A stretch of DNA of 64,000 bases from CBDFLT01 sp965249225 (lineage in GTDB: Bacteria > Chloroflexota > Dehalococcoidia > Lucifugimonadales > G963668185), in assembly GCA_965249225.1 (NCBI GenBank), contig CBDFLT010000005.1, positions 21,303 through 85,302 of the forward strand. Reading direction: 5' to 3'. Under the pieces are notes generated by a model. The model saw only the letters and a list, made by a program, of their open reading frames with translations, made no database searches and was not told the DNA's origin. The translations under genes were made by a program, and so were the position numbers. How positions within the stretch are numbered: the stretch's first letter is position 1; every line of letters starts with the position of its first letter. This document shows, one piece after another, positions 47,636-56,120 of the stretch.

Positions 47636-48616
47636 ATGAAAGCCATTGTATGCACAAAATATGGGCCTCCGGAAGTCCTTCAACTCCAAGAGGTAGAAAA
47701 ACCTGTTCCTAAAGATAATGAAGTACTTATAAAGGTTCACGCAGCAACAGCAACAACTGCGGGCCTCAGCGGTCGAGCAGGTAAACCTTATTTTGCCAGA
47801 TTTGTCACTGGTCTCACAAAACCCAAAAAAAACGTACTCGGGATGGAGCTAGCCGGGGAAATTGAAGCCGTTGGCAAAGATGTAGGATTATTTAAAGAGG
47901 GTGACCAAGTTTTTGGAATGACCGGGATCGCTTTAGGTGCTCATGCTGAGTTCAAGTGTATGCCTCAAGACGGGGCACTGGTCATGCAACCTTCCAATAT
48001 GACTTATGAGGAGTCCGTCGCTGTTGTTGAAGGGGGATTAACAGCACTGAACTTTCTTAGAAATAAAGCAAATATTCAGAGTGGACAAAAAGTCCTTATC
48101 AATGGCGCTTCTGGGTCGGTAGGTACCGCTGCGGTACAGGTCGCCAAATACTTTGGGGCGGATGTTACCGGGGTATGCAGTACCACAAATTTAGAATTGG
48201 TGAAATCTCTGGGAGCCGACAAGGTAATTGATTACACTAAAGAAGATTTCACCAAAAGCGGCCAGACATATGACATTATTTTTGACACGGTGGGCAAGAG
48301 CTCATTTTCAGTATGTAAAGGCTCGCTAAAGCAAAAAGGTATCTATCTTGATGCCGGCAAGCTGGCAACCATTTTCCCAATGTTATGGACTTCAATGTTC
48401 GGCAGCAAAAAAGCCATTCTTGCGGCCACGTATTTGAGGCCAGCAAGGGAGATAACCAAAGATCTAGTTTTCCTCAAAGAGCTGATTGAGGAGGGAAAAA
48501 TACAATCGGTCATTGATAGACGCTATCCATTGGAACAGACTGCCGAGGCTCACGGGTACGTCGAAAAAGGACACAAAAAGGGAAACGTGGTCATCACTGT
48601 GGGAGGTGAAGTCTAA
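47636..48616 (+). CDS. MDR-superfamily NAD(P)-dependent zinc-free alcohol dehydrogenase/quinone oxidoreductase
   Basis: A 326-residue medium-chain reductase. The N-terminus MKAIVCTKYGPPEVLQLQEVEKP, then MELAGEIEAVGKDV, is the catalytic domain; nucleotide binding is in INGASGSVGTAAVQVAKYFGADVTGVCS, and FDTVGKSSF follows. No zinc-binding Cys/His set is seen, so it resembles quinone oxidoreductase-type members. ATG 47636 follows GAAGGAA. Its DNA is conspicuously AT-rich, with many A- and T-ending codons, unlike every neighbouring gene, which strongly suggests recent transfer, perhaps from a lower-GC bacterium. It sits beside two tRNA genes and next to the truncated regulator, a typical acquisition spot. 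Confidence 0.95.
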   Translation: MKAIVCTKYGPPEVLQLQEVEKPVPKDNEVLIKVHAATATTAGLSGRAGKPYFARFVTGLTKPKKNVLGMELAGEIEAVGKDVGLFKEGDQVFGMTGIALGAHAEFKCMPQDGALVMQPSNMTYEESVAVVEGGLTALNFLRNKANIQSGQKVLINGASGSVGTAAVQVAKYFGADVTGVCSTTNLELVKSLGADKVIDYTKEDFTKSGQTYDIIFDTVGKSSFSVCKGSLKQKGIYLDAGKLATIFPMLWTSMFGSKKAILAATYLRPAREITKDLVFLKELIEEGKIQSVIDRRYPLEQTAEAHGYVEKGHKKGNVVITVGGEV

Positions 48617-48627
48617 AAGGGAAAGGG

Positions 48628-48704
48628 TGGTAGCGCATACGGGATTCGAACCCGTGATCTCCACCTTGAGAGGGTGGTGTCCTTGGCCACTAGACGAATG
48701 CGCC
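48628..48704 (-). tRNA. tRNA-Glu (CTC)
   Basis: Acceptor stem GGCGCAT / ATGCGCT (with a G-T pair at the end), discriminator A and encoded CCA. The anticodon loop CTCTCAA in stem CCACC / GGTGG gives CTC, reading GAG. The T-arm has GGGTTCGAATCCC. It lies 12 bp past the AT-rich gene's stop, on the opposite strand. Confidence 0.97.
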
Positions 48705-48721
48705 ACATGAGGCCAATGAGA

Positions 48722-48795
48722 TGGCTGGGGATCGAGGATTCGAACCTCGGCTTACAGATCCAGAATCTGTCGTCCTACCACTAGACGAATCCCCA
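48722..48795 (-). tRNA. tRNA-Gln (CTG)
   Basis: Acceptor stem TGGGGAT / ATCCCCA, discriminator G and encoded CCA. The anticodon loop TTCTGGA in stem ACAGA / TCTGT gives CTG, reading CAG. It is 17 bp upstream of tRNA-Glu on the same strand, so the two form one unit. Confidence 0.97.
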
Positions 48796-48831
48796 CTGCA
48801 CCCAGGATTCTAGCAGGCGACGAAAAGCATA

Positions 48832-49470
48832 TCAAGCCGACTGGCACTGGTCGGGGACCACGATCCGCTCTTCTGACTCCACACCCACCGCCTCGGTCCG
48901 GCCAAGGCCGTGCAGGTAGGCGGTATGGGCCGCGATGAGCGCGTCGCACAGGTCGTGACCCAGCTCGCCACTGCGACCATCAAGACCGGGTATCAGCCCC
49001 ATGAGGCGCTCCCGCATGAACATGATACCCTCCCTTTTCGTCTTCAAAGGTATGGGCTTGCCGAACAGGCAGACCTTGCTGGCGTAGGGGTACACCTCTA
49101 GGACTTGGCGCCCATCCCGTCGCAGGGCGCCGGCGACGGCGATGCCGCGGTAGACCATGCGCTTGATGATGGAGCGTTTCGTGGTGAAGTAGAGAGGGAT
49201 GCCTCTTGCGGCCATCTCGCGCTCACACACGCGGCCCTTCGACGGGGACGAGGACTGACAGTCGCAGCTTTCCTCGAGACAGCACATACCTCGCGGGAGC
49301 CCCAGCGGCGCGTCGATGGCCACCGTACGCGGCCGCCACCGGCCGGCAAGTCCCAGTATCTCCGAGTCCATCGTCTCAAACCCGATGTACGCCAGGGAGC
49401 CATCCCCGCTCAACACGGCACAGGCCGATGGTTTCGCCTCAGATGAGGTCAGGTCGATACCGAGGTACAT
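48832..49470 (-). CDS. DUF429 domain-containing protein (predicted RNase H-fold nuclease)
   Basis: A 212-residue protein of the DUF429 family, thought to be an RNase H-like nuclease. The first strand is MYLGIDLTSSEAKPSACAVL, with a possible catalytic Asp at residue 6. VAIDAPLGLPRG follows, and the C-terminal Asp is in GHDLCDALIAAHTAYL. A Cys-rich insert (MCCLEESCDCQSS) follows LPRG, near residue 62, and is found in some members. Function is not established experimentally. It is a single gene on the minus strand, directly upstream of the tRNA pair. Confidence 0.8.
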   Translation of the reverse strand: MYLGIDLTSSEAKPSACAVLSGDGSLAYIGFETMDSEILGLAGRWRPRTVAIDAPLGLPRGMCCLEESCDCQSSSPSKGRVCEREMAARGIPLYFTTKRSIIKRMVYRGIAVAGALRRDGRQVLEVYPYASKVCLFGKPIPLKTKREGIMFMRERLMGLIPGLDGRSGELGHDLCDALIAAHTAYLHGLGRTEAVGVESEERIVVPDQCQSA

Positions 49471-49619
49471 GGATACCTACGTTGCTAGAGGCTATCCGGA
49501 AAAATGCGCAGGCCAGTAGCTCACCCCCTCCACCCCAAAGTTGTTCTTCCTACCCGACCTACTCAGGTTAGCCTTAGGAATACGCTCCGCCTAAAACGCC
49601 GAACTGTCGTCGAAGCGCT

Positions 49620-50627
49620 CTACGGACCGGATGACCTCTTGCCAGGCGTTTTCGTCAGGCGTGACGCAACCGCACCGTCTTCCAGGACCTGGGCCGCCGC
49701 CGAGTACGGGTCGATCTCCCCCGCTTCCACCTTCTCGACGATCTCGCCCATCGCCCCGTCCGAGGCCATAAGCTGCGTCAGCCTGGCTTCGACCGATCGC
49801 CGGACGGCGATCTTGAACACGTCCCGCTTACGCTCACGCCGGCGAAGCTCAAGTCTGGACGACTCCTCCTGTGCGGCCCGGTGTTCCTGTATGGCCTCGA
49901 GAAGCTTCTCTACTCCCTTCCGTCTATGGGCCTGGGTCAAGAGGACCGGTGGAGACCACCAGCCCTCCGTGTCGCCGAGGGCGACCATCTCCCTTATGGC
50001 GGACGCCAGCCGGCTGGCACCGGCCCTGTCGGCCTTGTTGACCACGAAGATATCACCGATCTCCAGAAGTCCGGCCTTCATCACCTGCACCGAGTCCCCG
50101 GCCTCGGGCACCTCCGCCACCACCACCGTGTCAGCCACGGCCATAATCTCAAGCTCTGTCTGACCCACACCGACCGATTCGACGAATATTACGTCCGCGC
50201 CGAAGGCGTCCAACAGTCCCACGGCCGCGCCCGTCGCTTTCGAAAGGCCGCCGTGCGCGCCACGCGTCGCAAGGCTACGGATGAACACGGCCTCATCGAG
50301 ATAATGCCTCCTCATACGGACGCGGTCCCCCAGCACCGCACCTCCGCTGAAAGGGCTGCTGGGGTCCACCAGCAGGATCCCAACGCTACGGCCCTGGCCT
50401 CGCAAAATCTTGACGAGGCCGTCTACCAGGGTGCTCTTGCCCGCGCCGGGAGGGCCGGTCACGCCCACGCAGTACGCCTTGCCGACATGGGGGTACACCG
50501 CGGCCACAACCTCGGGCAGGAGCTTTTCATCCCCCTCCAATAGAGTAAGGAGGCGCGCCAGGGCGCGGCGGTCGCCATTTAGCATTCGTTGGACCAGCTC
50601 TGAGGTCAATGTGGGGTGTTCGGTCAC
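49620..50627 (-). CDS. meaB: MeaB/ArgK-type GTPase (methylmalonyl-CoA mutase chaperone)
   Basis: G3E-family GTPase that protects and reloads adenosylcobalamin-dependent methylmalonyl-CoA mutase. Walker A GPPGAGKSTLVD lies at about residues 59-70, with LLVDPSSPFSGGAVLGDRVRM as switch I, VESVGVGQTELEI as switch II and VVNKADRAGA (NKxD) as the specificity motif. Length 335 is normal. The start is 50627. No mutase genes are in the window, so the partner must lie elsewhere. It is transcribed in the same direction as ribH but is probably not part of the rib operon. Confidence 0.95.
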   Translation of the reverse strand: MTEHPTLTSELVQRMLNGDRRALARLLTLLEGDEKLLPEVVAAVYPHVGKAYCVGVTGPPGAGKSTLVDGLVKILRGQGRSVGILLVDPSSPFSGGAVLGDRVRMRRHYLDEAVFIRSLATRGAHGGLSKATGAAVGLLDAFGADVIFVESVGVGQTELEIMAVADTVVVAEVPEAGDSVQVMKAGLLEIGDIFVVNKADRAGASRLASAIREMVALGDTEGWWSPPVLLTQAHRRKGVEKLLEAIQEHRAAQEESSRLELRRRERKRDVFKIAVRRSVEARLTQLMASDGAMGEIVEKVEAGEIDPYSAAAQVLEDGAVASRLTKTPGKRSSGP

Positions 50628-50769
50628 TTCGCAAGGGCCTTAGGCAGCTTCGGACGGGGATTATTATACGACGTTACCTGCCGCCACGTTCGGCGATGCA
50701 CAAGGTTGTGGGCGCTATGGCGCGGGTATTGGTGGAATCCGGTGGGGGTATGGGGAGTGGAGAGTAGTG

Positions 50770-51243
50770 CTAAGCGGAGTCGAGGGCGCGGACCAGGTTC
50801 GCCATCTCTATGGCCGACACGACGGCGTTATAGCCGATGTTGCCGTGTTTGCCGCCCGAACGGTGCCTGGCCTGCTCGAGGGATTCGGTAGTGAGGACGC
50901 CGAATGTCACCGGCACACCTGTGTCCAGAGACGCTTTGGCGACGCCGTTGGCGGCCTCGTTAGCCACGTGCTCGTAGTGGTCGGTCTCGCCTCGTATGAC
51001 GGCGCCCAGGCACACCACGGCGTTATAGCGGCCCGACTCGGCCATCTTCCTGGCCACCAGGGGTATCTCGAAGCTGCCGGGCACATAGACGACGATTATA
51101 TCCTCGTTCCGGACATCGTGCCGCGCCAGCGCTTCCTTCGCGCCCTCCAGAAGCCTGGAGGTGATGAACTCGTTGAACCGGGAAACCACCACGCCGACGG
51201 TAAGTCCATCGCCCTGGAGCTCTCCCCGCAGCTCGACCGTCAA
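50770..51243 (-). CDS. ribH: 6,7-dimethyl-8-ribityllumazine synthase
   Basis: Penultimate enzyme of riboflavin synthesis, forming icosahedral or pentameric assemblies. The 157-residue protein shows GLTVGVVVSRFNEFITSRLLEGA, VPGSFEIPLVARKM, VVCLGAVIRGETDHYEHVANEAANG and VPVTFGVLTTESLEQA, all typical, with the active-site His in DHYEHV. It overlaps ribBA by four bases (ATGA-type junction at 51240-51243), so it is the last gene of the rib operon. Confidence 0.98.
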   Translation of the reverse strand: MTVELRGELQGDGLTVGVVVSRFNEFITSRLLEGAKEALARHDVRNEDIIVVYVPGSFEIPLVARKMAESGRYNAVVCLGAVIRGETDHYEHVANEAANGVAKASLDTGVPVTFGVLTTESLEQARHRSGGKHGNIGYNAVVSAIEMANLVRALDSA

Positions 51244-52466
51244 TGGCCTCCCTTGGCGGGTGCGTCGGTCACGTCAATCAAGTGGCCCAGCTTCGCCCGC
51301 TTCGTCTCAAGGTAGCGGACGTTCTCGGCATTACTGGAGGCGATGATGGGCACTCGTTCGACGATCTCCAGACCGAAACTCTCCAAGCCCACAACCTTCC
51401 TGGGGTTGTTGGTCAGCAGTCGCATCTTTCCGACGCCTATATCAACCAGAATCTGTGCTCCCACACCATAATGTCGGACGTCCGGCGCAAACCCGAGATG
51501 TACATTGGCATCGACGGTATCCAGACCATGGTCCTGGAGATAGTAGGCCTTCAGCTTGTTGTGGATGCCGATGCCCCGTCCTTCCTGCCTCATGTAGAGA
51601 AACACGCCCCTGCCCTCTCGTTCGATGGCCTGGAGGGCCAGATTGACCTGTTCCCCGCAATCGCACCGCTTGCTGCCGAACACGTCGCCCGTTAGACACT
51701 CGCTGTGCACCCTGACCAAGGTGGGCGTGGAGGGCTTGACCTTCCCCAACACAAGGGCGACATGCTCGTCCGCATCCACGATGCTGCGATAGGATACGGC
51801 GGTGAACTCGCTCGATTCGATGGGCAGACGGGCCTCGGCCACACGTTCTATCAGCTTCTCGTTCTGTTGACGGTAAGCGATGATATCGGCGACGCTCACT
51901 ATTTTGAGGCCCTCTTCGGCCACAAGGCGACCGAGCTCCGGCATGCGTGCCATGGTCCCATCCTCAGCCATGACCTCGCATATGACGCCGGCCGGATACA
52001 GGTCAGCCATGCGAGCTAGATCGACCACCGCCTCGGTCTGGCCCGCTCTCACCAGCACACCGCCATTGGTGTAGCGCAGCGGAAACACATGGCCAGGGCG
52101 CGCAAGGTCCTCCGGCTTGGTCTTAGGGTCCAGTAGGGCCTTAATAGTCGTCGCCCTGTCGTAGGTCGATATTCCTGTAGTCGTTCCTCCCACGGCGTCC
52201 ACAGAGATCGTAAAGGCCGTGCCGTGTTGCGCCGTGTTGTCCTGAACCATCATGGGCAGGCTCAGGTCCTTCAGCCTCTCGGCCATCATCGGAACGCAGA
52301 TGAGACCGCGCCCATGCTTCGTCATAAAGTTGATGGCCTCGGGCGTGATCTTCTCGGCCGCCATAGCGAGGTCTCCCTCGTTTTCGCGGTCTTCGTCATC
52401 CACGACGATGACCATCTTGCCGGCCTTTACGTCCGCTATGGCCTCTTCAACGCTGGAAAGGGGCAT
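51240..52466 (-). CDS. ribBA: Bifunctional DHBP synthase / GTP cyclohydrolase II
   Basis: Supplies both branches of riboflavin synthesis: the N-terminal half makes 3,4-dihydroxy-2-butanone 4-phosphate (VVDDEDRENEGDLAMAAEKITPEAINFM), the C-terminal half opens GTP (VHSECLTGDVFGSKRCDCGEQ, with zinc Cys residues, then GRGIGIHNKLKAY and the active Tyr/Asn region). About 408 residues. ATG 52466 follows GAGGTGAAG, so I prefer it over the in-frame GTG 52496, which would overlap ribE's stop. ribH overlaps its 3' end. Both domains keep their key residues. Confidence 0.97.
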   Translation of the reverse strand: MPLSSVEEAIADVKAGKMVIVVDDEDRENEGDLAMAAEKITPEAINFMTKHGRGLICVPMMAERLKDLSLPMMVQDNTAQHGTAFTISVDAVGGTTTGISTYDRATTIKALLDPKTKPEDLARPGHVFPLRYTNGGVLVRAGQTEAVVDLARMADLYPAGVICEVMAEDGTMARMPELGRLVAEEGLKIVSVADIIAYRQQNEKLIERVAEARLPIESSEFTAVSYRSIVDADEHVALVLGKVKPSTPTLVRVHSECLTGDVFGSKRCDCGEQVNLALQAIEREGRGVFLYMRQEGRGIGIHNKLKAYYLQDHGLDTVDANVHLGFAPDVRHYGVGAQILVDIGVGKMRLLTNNPRKVVGLESFGLEIVERVPIIASSNAENVRYLETKRAKLGHLIDVTDAPAKGGH

Positions 52467-52495
52467 CTTCACCTCTCCCTTGCCCTTGCCGCTCA

Positions 52496-53101
52496 CTACT
52501 CGTCGGTGGCCTCTGAGGGCGCACGCGGCGCTGCGGACAATCGTTCAGCGTACTTTGCCATTATATCGATTTCCAGGTTTAGAAGGTCTCCTGCTTTACG
52601 AGTCCCGAACGTGGTGTTGTCGCGTGTGTACGGAATTATGGTTACCACGAATGAGTTGAGGTCACAGTTTACTACCGTCAGACTGGCGCCGTCCACAGCG
52701 ATGAACCCCTTCTCCACCACGTATCGCATGAGCTTGGGGTCGGCCTGAACCGCGACCAGCAAGGCGTCGCCATCGGGAGTTACCGTTTTGATCGTCCCTT
52801 TTCCATCGACGTGTCCCTGCACCATATGGCCGCCAAACCGTCCATCGACCTTGAGCGGACGCTCCAGGTTCACAGGGTCCCCTTCTTTGAGCGAGCCCAG
52901 ATTGGACCGGCGCAGGGTCTCGGGGACCACGTCGACAGCAAATGTCCGCCCATCGCAGGCGGTGACGGTCAAGCAGACGCCGTTGACGCAGATGCTATCG
53001 CTGGTCTTTAGATCGCCCATCACCTTTGAGGCTGCGATAGCCAGGCGATCGGCTTCCGCGGATTTCACTGTGCCTATCTCTTCGACGATTCCAGTGAACA
53101 T
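52496..53101 (-). CDS. ribE: Riboflavin synthase alpha chain
   Basis: Dismutates two lumazines to riboflavin. The 201-residue protein has the two homologous lumazine-binding halves: MFTGIVEEIGTVKS...SICVNGVCLTV (first) and GHMVQGHVDGKGTI...FIAVDGASLTVV (second). The TIIPYTRDNTTFG segment and the C-terminal NLEIDIMAKYAERL are characteristic. It lies between ribD and ribBA in the operon, four bases after ribD. Nothing unusual was seen. Confidence 0.97.
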   Translation of the reverse strand: MFTGIVEEIGTVKSAEADRLAIAASKVMGDLKTSDSICVNGVCLTVTACDGRTFAVDVVPETLRRSNLGSLKEGDPVNLERPLKVDGRFGGHMVQGHVDGKGTIKTVTPDGDALLVAVQADPKLMRYVVEKGFIAVDGASLTVVNCDLNSFVVTIIPYTRDNTTFGTRKAGDLLNLEIDIMAKYAERLSAAPRAPSEATDE

Positions 53102-53105
53102 GGCC

Positions 53106-54191
53106 CTATCCCTTACAATAACCCGTCACCGCCAGGTCGTCCTCGAACCTCAGCACTTTGACACGTTCAAGCCGGGCCGTTTCACCCATCAGTTCGGCCC
53201 CAACCCCACCAACAGGGGTCGGCGCCTCCTTACCTCCGATGATTATGGGCGCGATGAAGGCCACCACCTTGTCAACCAGGCGCAGGTCGAACATCGAGCC
53301 GAGCAGCGCGCCTCCGCCCTCCACCAACACACTGGTGACCTCGCGACGACCTAGGTGCCTGAGGAGCTCAGTCACATCCACCGAACCGTCCGAGGCGGGA
53401 ACCGATACCACCTCCGCTCCCGCCTGAGCCAGCTTTGTCTGGGCGAGCTCATTCGCACCCGCGACCGCAACGAGGGTATGACCGGGCTCGCTCAAGAGCC
53501 TGGCACTGACGGGGGTCCGGCCATCGCTATCGACAAGGATACGCAGGGGTTGTCTCCCTAGAGGGTTATCAGAAGCGTCCCGGGCAGTGAGCCGAGGGTC
53601 GTCGACGACCATGGTGTTGACCCCCACCATGACGGCATCGGAGGTCGAGCGAAGCTCGTGTACGTACCTCCTGGCTTCCTCTCCCGATATCCACTTCGAG
53701 TCACCGGCGCGGGTCGCTATCTTGCCATCCAAGCTCATAGCGAACTTGGCGGTGACGAAGGGGACGCCGGTCATAATGTATTTGGCATAGGCCTCTACTA
53801 GCTCGCCGGCCTCCTCCTCACCTTCTCCCACAACGGTCTCTATCCCAGCTTCTTTGAGGGCGGAAAGCCCCTCGCCGTTAACCCGAGGATTTGGGTCGAT
53901 GACCGCCGCGTGGACCCTGGAGATGCCGGCTTGAATGATAACTTGAACGCAGGGGGGAGTCCGCCCGGTGTGACTGCATGGCTCAAGTGTGGTGTAGAGA
54001 GTCGCGCCCGCCGCGCGTTCTCCAGCCTGCTGGAGCGCCGCTGCTTCGGCGTGATTCTGGCCCGGCGGCTGGGTCCACCCCTCCCCCACAACCTCTCCAT
54101 CTCTCACCACCACGGCGCCCACCGCAGGGTTAGGGCTCACAGCCCCCAGGGACCGCCTGGCCAGCGACACGGCCCGTTCCATGTGGCCCAT
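53106..54191 (-). CDS. ribD: Bifunctional pyrimidine deaminase/reductase RibD
   Basis: Two-domain enzyme for steps two and three of riboflavin synthesis. The N-terminal deaminase has the zinc site NHAEAAAL (near residue 42) and EPCSHTGRTPPC. The C-terminal reductase has FVTAKFAMSLDGKIATRAGDSKWISGEEAR and VLVEGGGALLGSMFD. Length 361 residues is normal. Its ATG (54191) directly follows the TAG of dcd, which indicates tight coupling. Both domains are intact. Confidence 0.97.
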   Translation of the reverse strand: MGHMERAVSLARRSLGAVSPNPAVGAVVVRDGEVVGEGWTQPPGQNHAEAAALQQAGERAAGATLYTTLEPCSHTGRTPPCVQVIIQAGISRVHAAVIDPNPRVNGEGLSALKEAGIETVVGEGEEEAGELVEAYAKYIMTGVPFVTAKFAMSLDGKIATRAGDSKWISGEEARRYVHELRSTSDAVMVGVNTMVVDDPRLTARDASDNPLGRQPLRILVDSDGRTPVSARLLSEPGHTLVAVAGANELAQTKLAQAGAEVVSVPASDGSVDVTELLRHLGRREVTSVLVEGGGALLGSMFDLRLVDKVVAFIAPIIIGGKEAPTPVGGVGAELMGETARLERVKVLRFEDDLAVTGYCKG

Positions 54192-54776
54192 CTAACCGGC
54201 TTCGCCTTCAGCCCCATCGAAATCGAGGTGAAAGCGGCTCGCGGTGGGCTGGGTCTGGCCCTGATATTTGCTGCCCAGGGCCGGAGAGCCATACAGGTTC
54301 TCGGCCGCAGTCGTCAGTCTAAGAAACGACAACTGACCGATCTTCATGGCGAAATACAGGGTTACCGGGAGGTTGGCGACATTACTCAGCTCCAGGGTGA
54401 GGTGACCCTTCCAGCCCGGGTCCACGTACCCTGCCGTCGAGTGGATGAGGAGACCGATGCGCCCCAACGAGCTTTTTCCCTCCAGCCGGGCGACCAGATC
54501 GTCGGGGATCTCGATATGTTCTAATGTGCTCCCCAAGACAAACTCGCCGGGATGGAGAATGAAGGGCTTGTGATCATCGATCACCATCTCATCGGTGAGG
54601 TCGCTCATGTCCTGACTGACGTCGATGTACGGCCGGCGCGAGTTCCGAAAGACCAGCACCTGCCGGTCCAAATGGACGTCCACGCTGGCCGGCTGCACAC
54701 ATCCATCGCCCATTGGCTCGATAACGATCCGCCCTTTTGCCAGCTCTTCCTTAATGGTGCGGTCACTGAGAACCAA
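54192..54776 (-). CDS. dcd: dCTP deaminase
   Basis: Converts dCTP to dUTP for dTTP synthesis (some members also hydrolyse dUTP). 194 residues: MVLSDRTIKEELAKGRIVIEP at the N-terminus, the conserved SSLGRIGLLIHSTAGYVDPGWKGHLTLELSN near residue 105, and YFAMKIGQLSFLRL then. The C-terminus KYQGQTQPTASR is typical of the trimeric deaminase. It is the first gene of the riboflavin operon, an arrangement linking pyrimidine and flavin synthesis. The bifunctional type cannot be excluded. Confidence 0.95.
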   Translation of the reverse strand: MVLSDRTIKEELAKGRIVIEPMGDGCVQPASVDVHLDRQVLVFRNSRRPYIDVSQDMSDLTDEMVIDDHKPFILHPGEFVLGSTLEHIEIPDDLVARLEGKSSLGRIGLLIHSTAGYVDPGWKGHLTLELSNVANLPVTLYFAMKIGQLSFLRLTTAAENLYGSPALGSKYQGQTQPTASRFHLDFDGAEGEAG

Positions 54777-54821
54777 TGCTGCTCCTATTTAGCCGGTTAT
54801 GCCAGTCCTTACGCAACGCTA

Positions 54822-54851
54822 ATTCTAGCAGCCGGTCTCACAGGCGTGCAA
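54822..54851 (-). promoter_or_regulatory. Candidate promoter for dcd-rib operon
   Basis: On the minus strand TTGCAC (54851-54846) and TAGAAT (54827-54822) are 18 bp apart, about 45 bp before the dcd start. No FMN riboswitch (RFN element) is recognisable between promoter and start. Confidence 0.55.
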
Positions 54852-54866
54852 TGCTCGGCCAGGCTA

Positions 54867-54904
54867 TCAGATAAAGAGAGCGCCCCGGAAAATGAGGCGC
54901 TCTC
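54867..54904 (-). terminator. Intrinsic terminator of the SIMPL-domain gene
   Basis: GAGAGCGCC (54876-54884) and GGCGCTCTC (54896-54904) form a perfect 9-bp stem. On the minus strand it is followed by TTTATCTGA, a short T-rich run. It lies 28 bp past the SIMPL stop codon. Confidence 0.75.
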
Positions 54905-54931
54905 CTAGAGCCAACTGCCAAAAGGTGACGG

Positions 54932-55861
54932 TTACAGGATGTTGAACACCACCTGGACCATCAAGCGGATCTCAAGCTCACCACCGCCGATAGGCGTGGG
55001 GGCTCTCGCGGCAAAAGCCGCCTCCGCAAAGAACTGGCCCGCACCGTCCTGGAACCTCGGCACGCCTCCGCCGACTTCTGCGATGTAGACGAGCCGCCCT
55101 ACCTGCACGCCGGTCAGGCCAGCGAAGTGTTGGGCCTTGGCCATCGCATCCTTGACCGCCTCCTCACGCAGGCTGTCCGTGAACGGCTTGGGGTCCTCCA
55201 CCGTGAAGCTGATTCCGTGAATCCTGGTGGCGGCGCCGCCGGCGGTCGACGCGTCGTCGATAACTATCCCGACAGCATCCAGGTCCCTGATCTTGAGACT
55301 TACCGAATTGCTCACCTGATAGCCGATCAGCATCTCCTTGCCCACATATCTACCCTCTTCAAAAACCTCTTGGTAGTCGTACCGGGGCCAGATGTTGAAG
55401 GAGCGGGTCTGGATGTCCCTGTCCTCAAGACCGTGGGCCTTGACGGACTCGACAACGGCCTCCATGGCCTCGGCCGCCTTCTGGCGCGCCTCGGCGACCG
55501 TATCCCCAGTCGTCTCAACTCCTATATTCAGTAAGGCCAAGTCAGGCTCCAGGCTCACGACACCTTCTCCGATGACCTGGATTCCGGCCTGGCCGCCGGT
55601 CACCTGAAGCATTGATGGGCCAGGAAGCGCCGAGACACTGGGCTCAATCGCGACAGCCACAATCTCATCGGCAGGCCGAGGCTGTGAAAGCTCGACCGGG
55701 ACTCCGACAGCCCCTTCTAGAACTACGGACGACTCGCCCTTAGTCTCCCTCAGGCTCCCAGTCTCATCGGACGCGGATACGTCTTTGCCACCGCCACAGG
55801 CCGCGCCGAAGGCCAGCAGTGTTACCATTCCAACAATCGCGATCACACCTTTGATCTTCAT
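54932..55861 (-). CDS. SIMPL-domain (DUF541) lipoprotein
   Basis: An exported 309-residue protein of the SIMPL/BP26-like family, named for a domain found in stress-related outer-surface proteins. The signal peptide ends LLAFGAACGGG with a lipobox Cys near residue 22, then a Ser/Glu-rich linker. The SIMPL core runs from IQVIGEGVVSLEPDLALLNIGVETTGDTVAEARQKAAEAM to the end, with the typical VVESVKAHGLEDRDIQTRSFNIWPRYDY. Family function is not well established; it may form oligomers at the surface. It ends with a strong terminator. Confidence 0.9.
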   Translation of the reverse strand: MKIKGVIAIVGMVTLLAFGAACGGGKDVSASDETGSLRETKGESSVVLEGAVGVPVELSQPRPADEIVAVAIEPSVSALPGPSMLQVTGGQAGIQVIGEGVVSLEPDLALLNIGVETTGDTVAEARQKAAEAMEAVVESVKAHGLEDRDIQTRSFNIWPRYDYQEVFEEGRYVGKEMLIGYQVSNSVSLKIRDLDAVGIVIDDASTAGGAATRIHGISFTVEDPKPFTDSLREEAVKDAMAKAQHFAGLTGVQVGRLVYIAEVGGGVPRFQDGAGQFFAEAAFAARAPTPIGGGELEIRLMVQVVFNIL

Positions 55862-56120
55862 AGCATTTCTCTCCTTTAACAGTATTCCTTTTCACCGTTT
55901 GAATTTGTCTTCCGAAGGCCGTCAGATTTAGCCGGCTCATATATATCGACGATCAAAGCCATGTAATTGTTCCCTTAGGTCCGAAAAGCCACATAGCCCA
56001 ACAGCGGAATAGAAGATGCGTAAGACATGGTGTCAGAGGATGATCTGAGTAAACAAAGCGCATCGGAGCCAGCGCCTAGGAACGGGGAATCTGTAAAGGG
56101 AGGAGGAAGAGCCAGACCTT

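Noticed and set aside
46592..48800. Complete integrative element at the tRNA-Glu/tRNA-Gln locus
   Set aside because: No integrase and no repeat of a tRNA 3' end could be found in the left flank, so only transfer of the AT-rich gene is suggested.
50641..50769. Promoter with TATAAT on the minus strand upstream of meaB
   Set aside because: A TATAAT is present near 50660, but there is no acceptable -35 at a normal distance, so it is not listed.
54777..54931. FMN riboswitch upstream of the riboflavin operon
   Set aside because: The conserved RFN sequence blocks are absent and the space between promoter and dcd is too short; the hairpin at 54876-54904 is a terminator of the neighbouring gene.
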